From positions 1 through 21,976 of the forward strand of contig VKHC01000056.1 in assembly GCA_015143735.1 (NCBI GenBank): a DNA stretch of 21,976 nt. The letters run 5' to 3'. Each line of letters starts with the position of its first letter. Within the stretch, counting starts at the first letter, position 1. A program made the position numbers and the translations under genes. This DNA is from Synura sp. LO234KE. Lineage: Eukaryota > Sar > Synurophyceae > Synurales > Mallomonadaceae. Of this stretch, positions 1-10,307 are shown one piece after another. The notes beneath the pieces are model-generated. The model had not been told where the DNA came from and did not search any database. It worked only from the letters and a program-made list of their open reading frames with translations.

Positions 1-62
1 ATGCCGTATTATCCATGGATAATTACGGTACCGTGGATAACCCAGCGTGGATATCCATGGTT
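1..62. repeat. Cluster of short palindromes
   Basis: A perfect 14-base palindrome, TTATCCATGGATAA, lies at 9–22. It is followed by ACGGTACCGT, a GTGGATAA unit and a second copy of TATCCATGG near 50–60. The dyads share sub-units, so this looks like a short rearranged repeat cut by the window edge. No function can be assigned. Confidence 0.45.
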
Positions 63-1850
63 CCACGTGCACTGATGGTGCTCCAGCGGTCCTCCTCGTG
101 GCGTTCTTATGTTGCTCAAGCGAATATTTTGACACAGACCGGGTGAAAAAATTTCATCATGAACCATTGATTCTGGCATTCAATTCCCCGCCTTGATGCA
201 GACACACACCACAAGCTTCAAGGCAAAATACAATATGGCTAGGTTCTCGTGATTGCATCATGCCCCACGGCCTCAATGGTTGAGTAACCACGAAATTATA
301 CGCGTTCTCCGGGGGCAATCTGGAAGTCCGTGGATAGCCTGTCTCCAACACTCTCGTCGTTTCGGCTCGGTGCTGTTACTTCTCCCAACTCGAGTTTCAA
401 CTCCGAAATTTTTCTTTTCAGAGAACTTCCTGCCACAACTGTGTATACTCTCCTGAGTGGGCTCCCGGGGGTGCAAATCCGTCGGAGCCGTCTTGTGACC
501 CCACTTGACTCGTCTCCAAGTGTAGCAGAGGGCATGCCCTCCCTCCCTACGGCAGCCAAAGAGTCCACGCCGGCTGCTTTTCCAAATACAATAAGCTTCA
601 GCAGTTCCTGTCCTACAGACAATCTCCACCAGCTTACTCGGCATTCCTGGCAGTGATTCGTCTCTAGCAGATCTCCCTTCGTCTACCCTAGCAGTTGTCA
701 TCCGATGTCTCCCATGACACTCCACACCAAGCCTGGTTTGTTATTATTTTTTAACTCCTCTAGAGTCGGGTCTTGTACGCAAACGAACCAGACCTGGTGC
801 AGGTCCTTGCTTGATAGTCAACCGGTCCTCACATTGGTCTACGGTTATCAACCGTTACGGTCCACTGTAATCATTGCACTTCTTGCTACATACAAACATG
901 TAATGGATACAACTCCCTCGTTCTGAAAACGCGCTGAAGGCTACCTTTTCAATATACCTGGTCATTAGCGGGCTGCTAACCCACAGCATTCGTTAACGTC
1001 TACAACTCGCACTTCACTCTCTGTGCGAGTTATTCCCATCTATCACATGCTCGGATCGCCGGTCTGAATTCGCTCAATGTCCCCAACCTTCTCAAACTCT
1101 TTCAACTGTAGGGATCGTCCACCGTTCATCCAGTGCCACGACCCTCTACAAGTCATAGACGCTGTCTTCTCTGCGATCACGCGTTACCAACAAGTTGCCA
1201 ATCACAGCGTCTGAATTCGGCGGACCCTTAGGATGCCTTTATCCCACCCTGATAGATTCTCGAAGAGAAAAATGTGGTACTGCCGCCCAATTCTCGGTCC
1301 GTTACCGGCCGATTCGGCCACATCTCATCCAGTCTCGTCTCTTGTTATCCTCCTTTTCCCGATGTTATGCGTCCGTCATTATTCTGCGGAGCATTTAGGT
1401 CGAAGGCGCCACAGAACTAATTTTGTCTTCAACCTAATGTCGTCGATTTTACCACCTGCTAGCAAACAGCTCTAGAAGGCGGCATCAAATAGTGAAAATC
1501 AATATAAAGGCTCGAAATTCAAGCATGCTGAACCCATTTCTTCCTTTTTATCTTAGTTTAGCATAGACTGCCTCGTAGTCATCGACGCAAGAGTTACGGC
1601 TCTACACGGGAATTATTGCCTCCGCAAAACTTGGGCAGCTCGCGGTACACGGCAGTCACTCTGGTTTCCTCGCCACCAGATTCCAATCCAAACTCAACAA
1701 TGAGTGAGTCTATCAAGATTGTCCACATAAACTTGCCAAATATTGGCCTTTTTGTTCCGAGGCCACGCCGTCGGCTTCTCTACGGATAACCCTGCAGAGA
1801 TGCCCGTCACTGTGGACTCAATCACCGTCTCAAAGCATATCTGAACGCTA
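1..1850. other. Non-coding stretch, probably decayed repeat DNA
   Basis: I see no gene here. Open frames are short, occur on both strands and match no family I recognise. Base composition is like that of the retrotransposon remnants downstream, so this may be further decayed element sequence, perhaps a lost first ORF, but no gag-like zinc knuckle could be found. The first 60 bases hold several overlapping palindromes built on TATCCATGG and GTGGATA. Confidence 0.5.
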
Positions 1851-1861
1851 CCAATTACCGA

Positions 1862-2222
1862 GAATTCATATTTCACTATGTCTAACTCACCATTCAACAT
1901 TGCCTCCAACGTCACCTTGCTATTCCTGGCAACCACTCGATCTGTGGCGGGGACTTTAACACGTGTTGGTTTGGCCGAGCGGATGGGGTGGGCTACATCG
2001 AACTCTTTCAACGATTCTATGGTTTCAGCTCAAGGCGCACAGCCTAACCGGGAGATTTGACATGTATCACCCGACCGCCATCTAAACTTCTCGATAGCTC
2101 GAAAATTGACTATGTTTTCTTTAACGATCACTCTTTCCTTCACTCCCAGTATGAAGCGGGATGCATAAGACAGTGGTGCAACACGTCCGACGACAGACCA
2201 GTCCTGCAGCTTTCTCCGGTCT
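1862..2222 (+). pseudogene. APE-type endonuclease remnant of a non-LTR retrotransposon
   Basis: One reading frame (codon start at 1949) shows a GGDFN motif, the metal-binding signature of apurinic-endonuclease-like domains. About 45 codons further on the same frame reads SSKIDYVFF and then SDDRPVLQLSP. In the family the last motif is SDHRPV, with the catalytic His replaced by Asp here. Order and spacing (GDFN, then S-x-IDY, then SDxRPV) are those of the C-terminal half of the endonuclease that nicks target DNA in APE-class LINEs. The frame is broken by TAA at 2045–2047, and the N-terminal half cannot be recognised. The copy is dead. The reverse transcriptase remnant about 1 kb downstream on the same strand fits the normal element order. 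Confidence 0.68.
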
Positions 2223-2286
2223 ATCTGCCCTTGCCTCCCTTTGGTCTCGCTTCATATGGGCGTGTAAAACGGCAAAGACAATTGTA

Positions 2287-2385
2287 CTTGCTCCTCTCAT
2301 GGATATTACTTTAACGGTACCCTCACCTCAATCCCGATTACAGAGGCTAAACAGCTTGCTCATCTCATGGATATTACTTTAACGG
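2287..2385 (+). repeat. 31-bp direct repeat, 68-bp spacing
   Basis: Two 31-base copies (2287–2317 and 2355–2385) differ at a single base (CTCCTC versus CTCATC). Both contain CTCATGGATATTACTTTAAC. The 37 bases between them are unrelated. This is either a local duplication or a pair of target-site-like flanks. It sits just after the endonuclease remnant. Confidence 0.7.
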
Positions 2386-2399
2386 CAACTCCAGACCGC

Positions 2400-3190
2400 C
2401 GGAAGTGGAAATGTCGTAATCGCTACAAAGAAAATTGTAGCCCACTTTGGCCACACTTCAAGCTCAGACCGACGCCATATAGTCAGGATTCAACGCCACA
2501 TTAGCGGGGACGAAGTGCTCACAACTGGCGATTCCGGTTAGACGTATAATTTTGGGTTTTTCCTGAGCGATTGGTGATTGGTACCGGGTGGTTGCTTCAC
2601 TCGACATTCACTACGGTGTCCCTCCTGCTGTATGGGGTACAGGTATTTCCTCCAGAATGGTGCTCCCAGGACGTCTCCAACATACACGGACTCATATTGG
2701 CGTCGAATCACTTCTATTAATCACTCCTACGGGACAAATTAAATGTCGGTGAGGGCAAGGGACGGGTCATTTTTCTTTTACCTCATATTGATCAGAGATA
2801 GCACAACACCTTACGGTCGCACATTCACATTTGCATTAAAGCAATATTGAATGAACAGAGCGAGCACTCTCCAGATGTTCCGTCAGAACGGTGTGACTGT
2901 TGCTCAACGAATTTCACCTTGACTACCCTGGAGACACTCTGCCGGGACATCTTAGAGTCAGCCACCGCCGGCCCCGCCCTTCACATCGACTTCCTCCAGT
3001 GGTCGGATATCCCGCTACGGACAAATGTGGAGGTTTTTGCAGCAAGGCGGTCTAAAAATAATACCTCCCCAAAGTGGCGACCGTCCAGACTCCCTTCATG
3101 CCTTGTGGGACGCACTCCAAAAAGTCTCATTCCAGGACCAAGCGTTCACAGATCTTCAATAGATCTTCCAAAATCTTCCCGTTCTTGCTC
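2400..3190. other. Linker of the decayed retroelement, no gene recognised
   Basis: This lies between the endonuclease and reverse transcriptase remnants, where APE-class elements carry a poorly conserved linker. A 169-codon open frame begins at 2847 and ends with FFPKAWK at about 3333–3353, which belongs to the reverse transcriptase. The rest of that frame matches nothing I know, and it is not an independent gene. Confidence 0.45.
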
Positions 3191-3225
3191 ATTTTCAGGA
3201 CATCATATGTGCAATGAACGGTCAA

Positions 3226-3910
3226 TCCTCGGGCGGACCGTCCGGCTTACAGTACCAAGACATCAAAACTTATCCACGGAGATAATCGAAGAGGCTTACA
3301 ACTGCCTAGCGACCACTATGTGGGAAAATAAATTCTTCCCAAAAGCCTGGAAGTGAAAATGCATGGTCCGCATCCCGATGTTAGGATGTTCGTTTTGTGC
3401 AACTTTGTAAAATTTGAACAAACAAGACACACTCCAGAAGTACAGGTTCCTCGCGCTGAATGAAGTCGGTTATCGGACGATGCGGCACGGATACTGCCAA
3501 TATACCACTCATCAATACCCTAGAAACTGCATGTGACATGATCACAATCCCATTTTTCGGTGCTCTTGAGACGTGAAGAAGGCCTTCGATTCCGCCTCCA
3601 CGCCTATAACTCTCCTTAGCTGACAACGCCTCGGAGTACCATTTGAAATTGAGCTGTGGCAAGTTGACCTTGATGCAGCCGCTCACATTAATTTACTTGA
3701 CCTTGACGGCATCATGCCATCAACAACAAAGAATCTCGCCTTTAAACTCAAGAGAAGCACTTGTCAAGGGGATATTCATAGCCCCTTTACGTGGCCCCGG
3801 TTCCCGTTGCGCTGTTATGTATGCTCAAACACACCCTGACGGATAAACATCACGTTTTGCTTGGGAAACCAGATTGTACGTTTCGGGCGGCTGGCGACAT
3901 CTTTACGGAT
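3226..3910 (+). pseudogene. Reverse transcriptase remnant of a non-LTR retrotransposon
   Basis: Several motifs of the LINE reverse transcriptase appear in the right order on the plus strand. GGPSGLQYQDIK (about 3232) corresponds to the N-terminal GPDG box. FFPKAWK (3333) followed by VRIP corresponds to the 'P-x-x-WK...IPK' box. VKKAFDS (3573) is palm motif A with its catalytic Asp. From there one frame stays open to 3840 except for TGA at 3621–3623, and it includes QRLGVP and CQGDIHSP (from 3762), palm motif B. A degraded motif C, AAGDI in place of YADDI, may lie near 3887–3901 in another frame. The frame changes at least twice, so the copy is inactive. RNase H relics further down suggest a clade with APE, RT and RNase H, such as I- or R1-like elements. 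The clade is inferred. Confidence 0.72.
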
Positions 3911-3919
3911 CTAAACTTC

Positions 3920-5890
3920 AATACTTCGGGGCCACCCTGAAGGGTCTGCTGTTAACAGTTGACTAAGTCTCAACCTAAGCAATGGTGTTCAATTTATCGA
4001 TTGCTATACACACACTTCGAGCTTTCCATTGTTGTGCCCGCTTCCCGGTCCCCATTAATCCTCCCCAACTCCTATGATGGGTTGGATACCTCACTCGGTC
4101 ACGCTCAAGACTCGTGAGATTTCCCGCAGTCTCGGGGTTTAGCATCCTATTCACCCTAGTGATTTCTCCTTTGTTCCCACCACAAATCGCGCTATCTATC
4201 AAGTGTTCTACCCCCGAGCCGTCAACACAGCCATCTCCAAGTGCCTGTATAACTGTGAACTTGTGTAGGGGTACTGTCCGCCTGGTCCCTCCAGAAGTAA
4301 GAGATTATTGTTTGACCTTTTACCGCTGAGCTTCGTCGCCGTACCAAAAGCATACATTCTTCAGAATCTCTTTCAACCGGCGTCGATGGGCGGCCAGAGA
4401 TATCTGCGCATCTCTTTGCCCATTCAACAAGAACATTTGTGACTCGACCGTGTGCTACGATCGTGCGACCCGTGTGGACACTTTGGGCCGCGGACACATT
4501 GAGGCGAGAAAATCATCTCTGCCTCAACGTGCTAATGTAGTTCATCACTCCTTAGCATGATCTCCAGTCTGATTTTCTTCAGGTAGAAAAGAAATGCGCG
4601 TTTGACGACGCAGCGCTCCATGCCCCACTTGCCTGCATTTCGGTCCCTATATTGCTCCCTCCTGGGCTTGCCGCTTTCGGGCACATCTGAACTTCCTCTA
4701 TTTTAAATGTCTATACGATTTTCATCTCTTCCTCTGCGGAGGTCTGGTTCAATGGGAATCTCAATCAGGGGGGTGTTGGGCAGGGAGAGACCTTATTGGA
4801 CACCCATTAATTCGATGCGTTGTGTCTGCCTCAGATCAAGCCTGACACTTCACGGAGCCTTCCTTTAGCTTCCTTCTTTCCATCCTCCAGAGTCGGCAAA
4901 AGGTTGAGCCCATCCGGTGTATCGCATCACCGATACCACTCATTTCTGTCGGCAGTGGGGTGGCGGTCGGTTCTCAGCACGTTTATGTCGGTCTTCACAC
5001 GAGAACAGGCTGTTCTCCCGTGCACAGTGCCGTAATCAAGGAAAATTCTCCGCGTCTCACCCTCGCCTGTGTACACCAGCGACCATCAAACTTGGGCTGC
5101 GGCGGTGCTTAATGAAGTGCTCGCTAAATCCGCGCTCCGTCCCTCCACTCAAGTCCTGTTCCTCACAGGTATTCTCCGGCGGGCTTTGTGGGACCACGAC
5201 GCAGAGAACGATGACATTGATCTGTGCATTCAAATTCATCAATTCGCACCACTGTACGGTTTCACAAACTTGTCGGCCGACAATTTTCACGGTCTTCACC
5301 ACCCACGTGTCCCAATCCTCTATTCGTCTCGCCTGACCTCGCCAAACATGGGTATGTTGTTTACAAGTGAGTACGCCAGTACCGGCATCACGCCTCCGTA
5401 ATTCCAGCCGGACAAAAGTCGTGTCCGCTTCCTCGTGAGAAGTAGAGCGCCAGTGCGTCATTAGACGCATGTCGACTCTGTACACCGGTAAAGGATATGG
5501 GCACAGTTGGAAGACATCGTCATTGGCGTCCGAGGATACCCCGTGTACTCTACTGCACAGAGTGCATGTCAGGAGCTTGTCCCTCTCAGCAACGCGCTCC
5601 CTTGCACTGATTGTGTCCAATTATTCAATTGCTTTCATGAAAGAATTTAAAGCTGCGTAAACCTTGACGGAGGGATGGTAGGTGCAGTACCTTGAAGGTG
5701 TAGATTCTCCCATATGAGGGGATCAGACCTATAAAAAAGGTTGGCAACTCTGGAGCGCTGCGCTCCGAGAAGACGCAAGTAATGAATGCGCACTTCGAGT
5801 GGAACAAGGGTTGGGGCTCCGCGGATGTCGTCACGCCGAGTTCAGGTGCCGCAGAGAAAAACGGAGGGTAAACAATCCGAGAGCGGGAGG
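3920..5890. other. Decayed sequence, no gene recognised
   Basis: Nothing in this stretch could be identified with confidence. Open frames occur on both strands, including a 187-codon one on the minus strand (5057–5620), but none has a family signature. A weak TLGRGHI-like reading near 4480 might be the end of the reverse-transcriptase ORF. A 7-bp inverted repeat (GGAGCGC/GCGCTCC) lies near 5751–5765. I read the region as the decayed 3' half of the retroelement, possibly with other insertions. Confidence 0.4.
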
Positions 5891-6291
5891 GACTGGAAAT
5901 CTGGACACTTATCTGGAACAGCTTCTCATCCCGAAGGCCCTGAAACTCGTTCGCTCCCCTGAAGGCGGCCGGATTTGTCTTGGCAACTGGAGCTTTTCTC
6001 AGCTCGACCTCATGTCAGAAGCTCTTCTTTCTACGGACACCGCGGCGGGTATCGACGCGGTTCTCACTGGCACTAGTCACCAACTGGAGCACAGTCTCGA
6101 CGTCATCTGAGAGATGACGAAATTGGCCACAAACTTACTAGAAGCGGCTGCTGCACGTACTCAACGCAAATTCAAGCTGTATTAAGCCCTTCCTGCCGTC
6201 GATCCCAATTGATTTTATGGAGCTCTTCTTATAGACATTTTATTAAAGTGACAAGTTCGTCTTGGACATGTCTCTGGTGTTTACACCACCC

Positions 6292-6340
6292 GGAAGGAGA
6301 TTCATCTGCAAACCATTGGAAGAAGATTCATCTGCCAAAC
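6292..6340 (+). repeat. Short imperfect tandem repeat
   Basis: GGAAGGAGATTCATCTGC (6292 on) is followed 26 bases later by GGAAGAAGATTCATCTGC (6318 on), with flanking bases also similar. Two copies of about 22 bases lie side by side inside the reading frame that leads into the RNase H remnant. Confidence 0.55.
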
Positions 6341-6420
6341 GTTTCAAGACGCGGCGGCAAGTGGAAGATTTCGTTCATTCTCGGTCAACCATGGAACCGC
6401 ATTCAGAGAATCTGGCTCAT

Positions 6421-6775
6421 CAGAACATTGTAGTTGACTTCTTGGGCCCCGTAGACACGGAGCGTAAGGCAGGCTCTACCAGCAACGCTGGGGAATTGAG
6501 TGCCGTACGGTGGATACTTTCCACTCTACCCCTCATCGCTACTGATCGTCGAAACTTTGACATCCTCACTGGCAGCAAGAATTGTGTCACTCTATGCAAC
6601 CAACCATGTCAAGGGGAGGTGCAACAAGGAGCTTATTCGCCGCATACGCAGAGGGTTGGTCTTGGTGCAACGTCAGAATACCAAAAGGCTCACTGCACTT
6701 CTGACACCCCGGACTCTCTCGGCAACGCGGCTGTTGACTGACTGGCGGTCAGGGGATGCACCAGCTCCTCCTCGC
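6421..6775 (+). pseudogene. RNase H domain remnant (first copy)
   Basis: The plus-strand frame contains TSNAGELSAVRWIL (about 6478–6520), which matches the N-x-AEL-x-AV helix of RNase H type I. It then reads FDILTGSKNCV, where the family has YTDSK, so the catalytic Asp is Gly here. After a diverged middle it reads DTPDSLGNAAVD, a stop (TGA at 6739–6741), then LAVRG in the same frame. The end fits the family's GN-x-x-AD-x-LA-x-x-G. The loss of the Asp and the stop mark it as dead. It is likely the tail of the retrotransposon ORF, although it lies farther from the reverse transcriptase than usual, so an insertion or a second element is possible. Confidence 0.6.
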
Positions 6776-7141
6776 GACAGCGCGCGTCCCCTTCGGAGCC
6801 CCGACGACGGAGGGCACCCACTCCCACTCCGACCTGGCGGAGTTGCACCAAACGGCACGCCTCCAGACCGACGCAAGCAGTACTTGATGAAATATATTCC
6901 CTCTGGCCCGCGGCCCCTCCGCTCCTGGTGGGCTCGGGTGATATAGTCGGCGAGTAAGTATGAACCCCAAGTATATTCACCCGGGTCTCTGCCAATTTGT
7001 TGACTTCGTGGCAATTAGAAAGTTTTACTAGTCTCTGGGTGCAATGCGGCCAGCGATAGTTTGAAAGCTTTATGTCTTTTACACTTTGATATACCGGAGG
7101 CCGAGGTACCCAATATATCGGGTGATTTGTAGGGCTCTAAG

Positions 7142-7318
7142 GGTTCACTGCTATATTATACTCTCCTCGCCGCAGTAAAGCAGACGTATGATGTGTCTAT
7201 CTCCTGGATCCCGTCCCATACGAATGCGGACACCCCCCTAGCGAATGAAAATGCTGCAGCTGACCTACTCGCAGCGCTTGGATGCGGGGACCCTTGTCTA
7301 TCCTGGTCCTCGAGCACC
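7142..7318 (+). pseudogene. RNase H C-terminal remnant (second copy)
   Basis: From 7142 the frame reads YTLLAAVKQTYDVSISWIPS, then HTNADTPLANENAAADLLAALG. This matches the end of retroelement RNase H: 'V-x-I-x-W-[VI]-P-[SG]-H', then 'NE-x-A-D-x-LA-x-x-G', with the His and the final Asp kept. It is better preserved at its end than the copy about 500 bp upstream and cannot be the same domain. At least two element copies therefore contribute to this block. Upstream motifs of this copy are missing, so it is truncated at its 5' side. Confidence 0.62.
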
Positions 7319-7449
7319 TGCCTGACCTCTGCTGCAACGCGGCAGCGCTCCTACAAACCTCGCCCCTATCGTTGGTCCTCGGCCTGCGTTCTTCCTGCGA
7401 ATAGCCATCCGTTATCGTCCAGCCAGTGCATATCACCCGCCTAAGTGCA

Positions 7450-8590
7450 TGGGAACCTAATTGGCGACTAGAGTTTATCTCCGAGTGCATTCGCTCGGTT
7501 CCCTCTACTCGGTAACGAGACTTACCCCTTGGTTCATAGAGGATGCTGGTTTTTACGGCGTCTTCCTGTTCTGTGTGATTACTATCTGTTAGTGTAGATC
7601 CTTTCTGGATTTTCTAGCTTGGTAATCTGGCCTTGCTCAATTCTACGAAGTACACTATTGCTAAATAAATGTAATTACGTTCATCACGTTTGTTGAATGT
7701 ATGATTATTTTACAAACAGTATTTCCATGCGTCTCTTGGATTCATATCTATTTTTTATTACGTCAGCACACAATTATAATAATTATATTAATTAATTATC
7801 TGGTTGCTAAGAATCTTTCTGTGTACCTTATACATAGTCTTCGTGAGCACTAGCGAATATTCCAACATGGGAGCGTCTAATTGCTTATTCGATGTTGTCT
7901 CGATATTCTTTTTCTTATTCTTTGAATATTTCATTGACGAATCAAGGTCTGTTTTTGTGAATGAGACGACATGCTTGACTGAGAAGGTAATCAGAGAAAT
8001 TAGTGTGTGTGTTTTTTGTCCGAAACGGTGACTGTGGCCAATCCATTTTGAAATTCGAACATAAAAATTATTTTATGAAATAAGATGATATTATCGATGG
8101 AATTGTGCAGAGTGCTAACTATAAAGCCCTTTATTCATGCGTAGATAGATGTAACTTCCATGAAACTATTTCCGACCTCACCACTCTCATCCGAGGAAAT
8201 AAATAAGTATTCTGCTCAGGAACCTGAAAATCATAGTTTAATGGATTTTCTATATATTTTAATCAAACTTAGATTTTCTTGGTTCTAGAGCTCAATGAAG
8301 GTTAAATTCATCACACAGCGTCATTTTTGGTAAGAATCTTTCAAACGGTATTTATGTCTGAATTTTATCAAAAATCTCCTGTGCCTAGGTTGGGTACTTG
8401 GGCCCCATTTTGTGTGATTTACATTTCCACTTGACTTAAAATTGGCCCTCTTCAATTTACTTGTAGCTTGTCGATGTTATCGATCCGAAATGTCAATTTT
8501 TGTCTCTTTGTAAATGATAAAAATGATCTTGTTCTAGAAGATTAAAAATAACATGGAAAAAAGTTGCGCACCAAGTATCTCTCCACACAT
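7450..8590. other. AT-rich non-coding stretch
   Basis: Composition changes near 7450–7600 from mixed to AT-rich. There are AT runs (for example near 7770–7799) and a 75-codon open frame at 7804 rich in Phe, Leu and Cys that resembles no family. I see no RNA gene or repeat family that I can name. Confidence 0.5.
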
Positions 8591-8948
8591 ATCTAAATAC
8601 TACTAGGGGCACACATGGAGGGGCGACCATGATGCACCCTCGTGCTCCTCCTCCTGCCTCGTCTCCTTGGCTCCTGTGAGTGGTGGTGACGACTGGCGAC
8701 TGCGGCAACCAGCTCGTGCGCACAACAGATGGCGCACACCCCAGTGGCGGGGACCTAACACCGCTGATACTTTTAGCCTCTTTCCATCTAGATACGAGCA
8801 GCTGCTGCAAACGGAGCACTCACAACCACCCCATCACTACGAGGGCCGCGTAGAGCAGCCTCCACCACCAGTCTTTCGAGTGGTAGTGCGCCTTCTACAG
8901 GGCGGTGTGCGCCGCGGCACACTGCGCTTGCTGAAATTGCTGTAGAGC
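8590..8948. other. GC-rich patch of unknown origin
   Basis: This patch of about 350 bp is clearly richer in G and C than both flanks. On the minus strand the stretch from about 8971 down to 8907 reads QEQAKLQEYALQQFQQAQ, then CAAAHTAL and a stop, a Gln-rich helical segment that could be part of a retroelement gag or a host protein. On the plus strand an open frame runs 8667–8945 with no known domain. Short motifs such as GCGCACA occur several times. It may be an inserted repeat (SINE- or LTR-like) or a decayed exon, and the sequence alone does not decide. Confidence 0.4.
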
Positions 8949-8978
8949 ATACTCTTGTAATTTGGCCTGCTCTTGTAA

Positions 8979-9061
8979 AATGTGAAACAATGATAATGCC
9001 AGAATAGCAGATTATTTAAGAAATGTGAACGAATGATTATGCCAGAATAGCAGATTATTTA
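8979..9061 (+). repeat. Tandem duplication, 40-bp units at a 43-bp period
   Basis: Two 40-base copies (8979–9018 and 9022–9061) share an identical 22-base core starting GCCAGAATAGCAG and differ at a few bases in their first half. Three bases separate them. The duplication adjoins the GC-rich patch and may mark one of its ends. Confidence 0.8.
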
Positions 9062-10307
9062 GTAATTAAAATCCAAATTGCTTGTCGTAGAATTAATGCA
9101 GGCGTAGTAAGGCGCCGGGAAAATTTATTAGCAATATGAAACAGCAAGGGGTATGGCAATTATCTCAGGGTAAGAGAAATTAACACCTAAGCCGCCATAT
9201 AAATTATTGAACGTATTCGAAAACTGCAAAAATATGCCGCTAACAGGGTTCGCAATAGGGCACAATCATGCTTCCCTATAATTGCCAAGAAAATTATGAA
9301 TTTACTGTAAGAAAATCGTAGCAGCCCGTATTTCAAGGCCTTTTTTCTGTAATTTACCTTGCAAGTTTTCAAATAGCTTTTCCTGCAAAGATTTGAGAAT
9401 GCACGCAGATTTGGTGACCTCAATTACTGTTGAGCAATAACAATATTCAGAAATTACCTTCTTAGCCTAAGAAGATGACATGATACTAGATATAAGGCCC
9501 CTAAAAAACTGCATATTTAGATATTCGAAAACATGAAGATCTAGAGCATCCACGTTGAATTCCCTTCCGACAAGCACCTAAAAACGATAGGGAAAAAAGA
9601 AAATTGAAAAACCACGAAGAGACCAGCATGATATTGCATCCGACAAATATCGTTCATTTTGTGATGATTTTTGTCCAGAAGACAGACAAAATTTTCTGAC
9701 AGGACAAAATTTTAAGCTACTGTGAATGTCTTGTCCGGTTTCCGGACAAAAAAAACACACACTAATCAGAGAAATCAGCCAGCTTCTAAGCGTTCTCGAT
9801 TTCGTAGAAAGGAATCACCCCCCCTTCAGATCTACTACTAAGAATTGTTGTTTCCTTACTTGGAAGTAAGGAGATAAGTCTACGCACATCACTTCTTCTC
9901 CAACAAGAAAAATGATTAAATTAAGGAAGCTACTATCTACCGTGATCTATCACAGGACTCCGAAAGTAATCTTGGAGGTGTGGGGAATGAGGGATGGCCC
10001 GATAGCTTGTGAGATTTAGTAACATAACCTCCTCCGAGACGACATTATCACGTGATGACATGTGAACGGGCGGACGCGCAAACAGAAACCCAACATACCG
10101 ATTGACAGGTTTACTTTGTATCGATGCAGTCCATTGGTAACAGTTTGTTCGAGTAAACTACCCCAATAGGCTCGAAGGGATACTGGGCCACCTTAACTGC
10201 AACCCCATTCTAAGATCGTAATAACATCAAGTCGCCACCCAATCAGTGAAGCGCCACATTTTCGACAGCGCCACTTGGTCGAGGGAGAGGGAAATACATT
10301 GGAATAT
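9062..10307. other. AT-rich non-coding stretch with small dyads
   Basis: No gene is recognised. It holds the TTGTCC/GGACAA cluster (9671–9750), a perfect palindrome CCTTACTT-GG-AAGTAAGG at 9854–9871, and an E-box-like TCACGTGA at 10048–10055. The right end probably includes the 3' untranslated region of the minus-strand zinc-finger gene. No clear AATAAA was found close to its stop on that strand. Confidence 0.45.
9671..9750. repeat. TTGTCC/GGACAA motif cluster with hairpin
   Basis: Within 80 bases the motif TTGTCC or its complement occurs at 9671, about 9685 (GACAAAATTTT), 9703 (GACAAAATTTT again), 9731 and 9744. The last two form a perfect hairpin with an 8-bp stem and a 3-base loop, TTGTCCGG-TTT-CCGGACAA, at 9731–9749. 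This could be a terminal motif of a small mobile element or a binding-site array. There is no direct evidence for either. Confidence 0.5.

Noticed and set aside
273-725. 150-codon minus-strand open frame
   Set aside because: No recognisable motif, no splice logic, and it overlaps equally long frames on the other strand; typical of GC-richer decayed DNA.
2847-3356. 169-codon plus-strand open frame as an independent gene
   Set aside because: Its end (FFPKAWK) belongs to the reverse transcriptase remnant and the rest has no domain. It is a chance-open part of the decayed element.
5057-5620. 187-codon minus-strand open frame
   Set aside because: Long but without any family signature, in a block where the only recognised remnants are on the plus strand. 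Kept only as unassigned sequence.
7804-8031. 75-codon Phe/Leu/Cys-rich frame as a small membrane protein
   Set aside because: It lies in AT-rich DNA where T-rich codons give such frames by chance; no start context, homolog or neighbour supports it.
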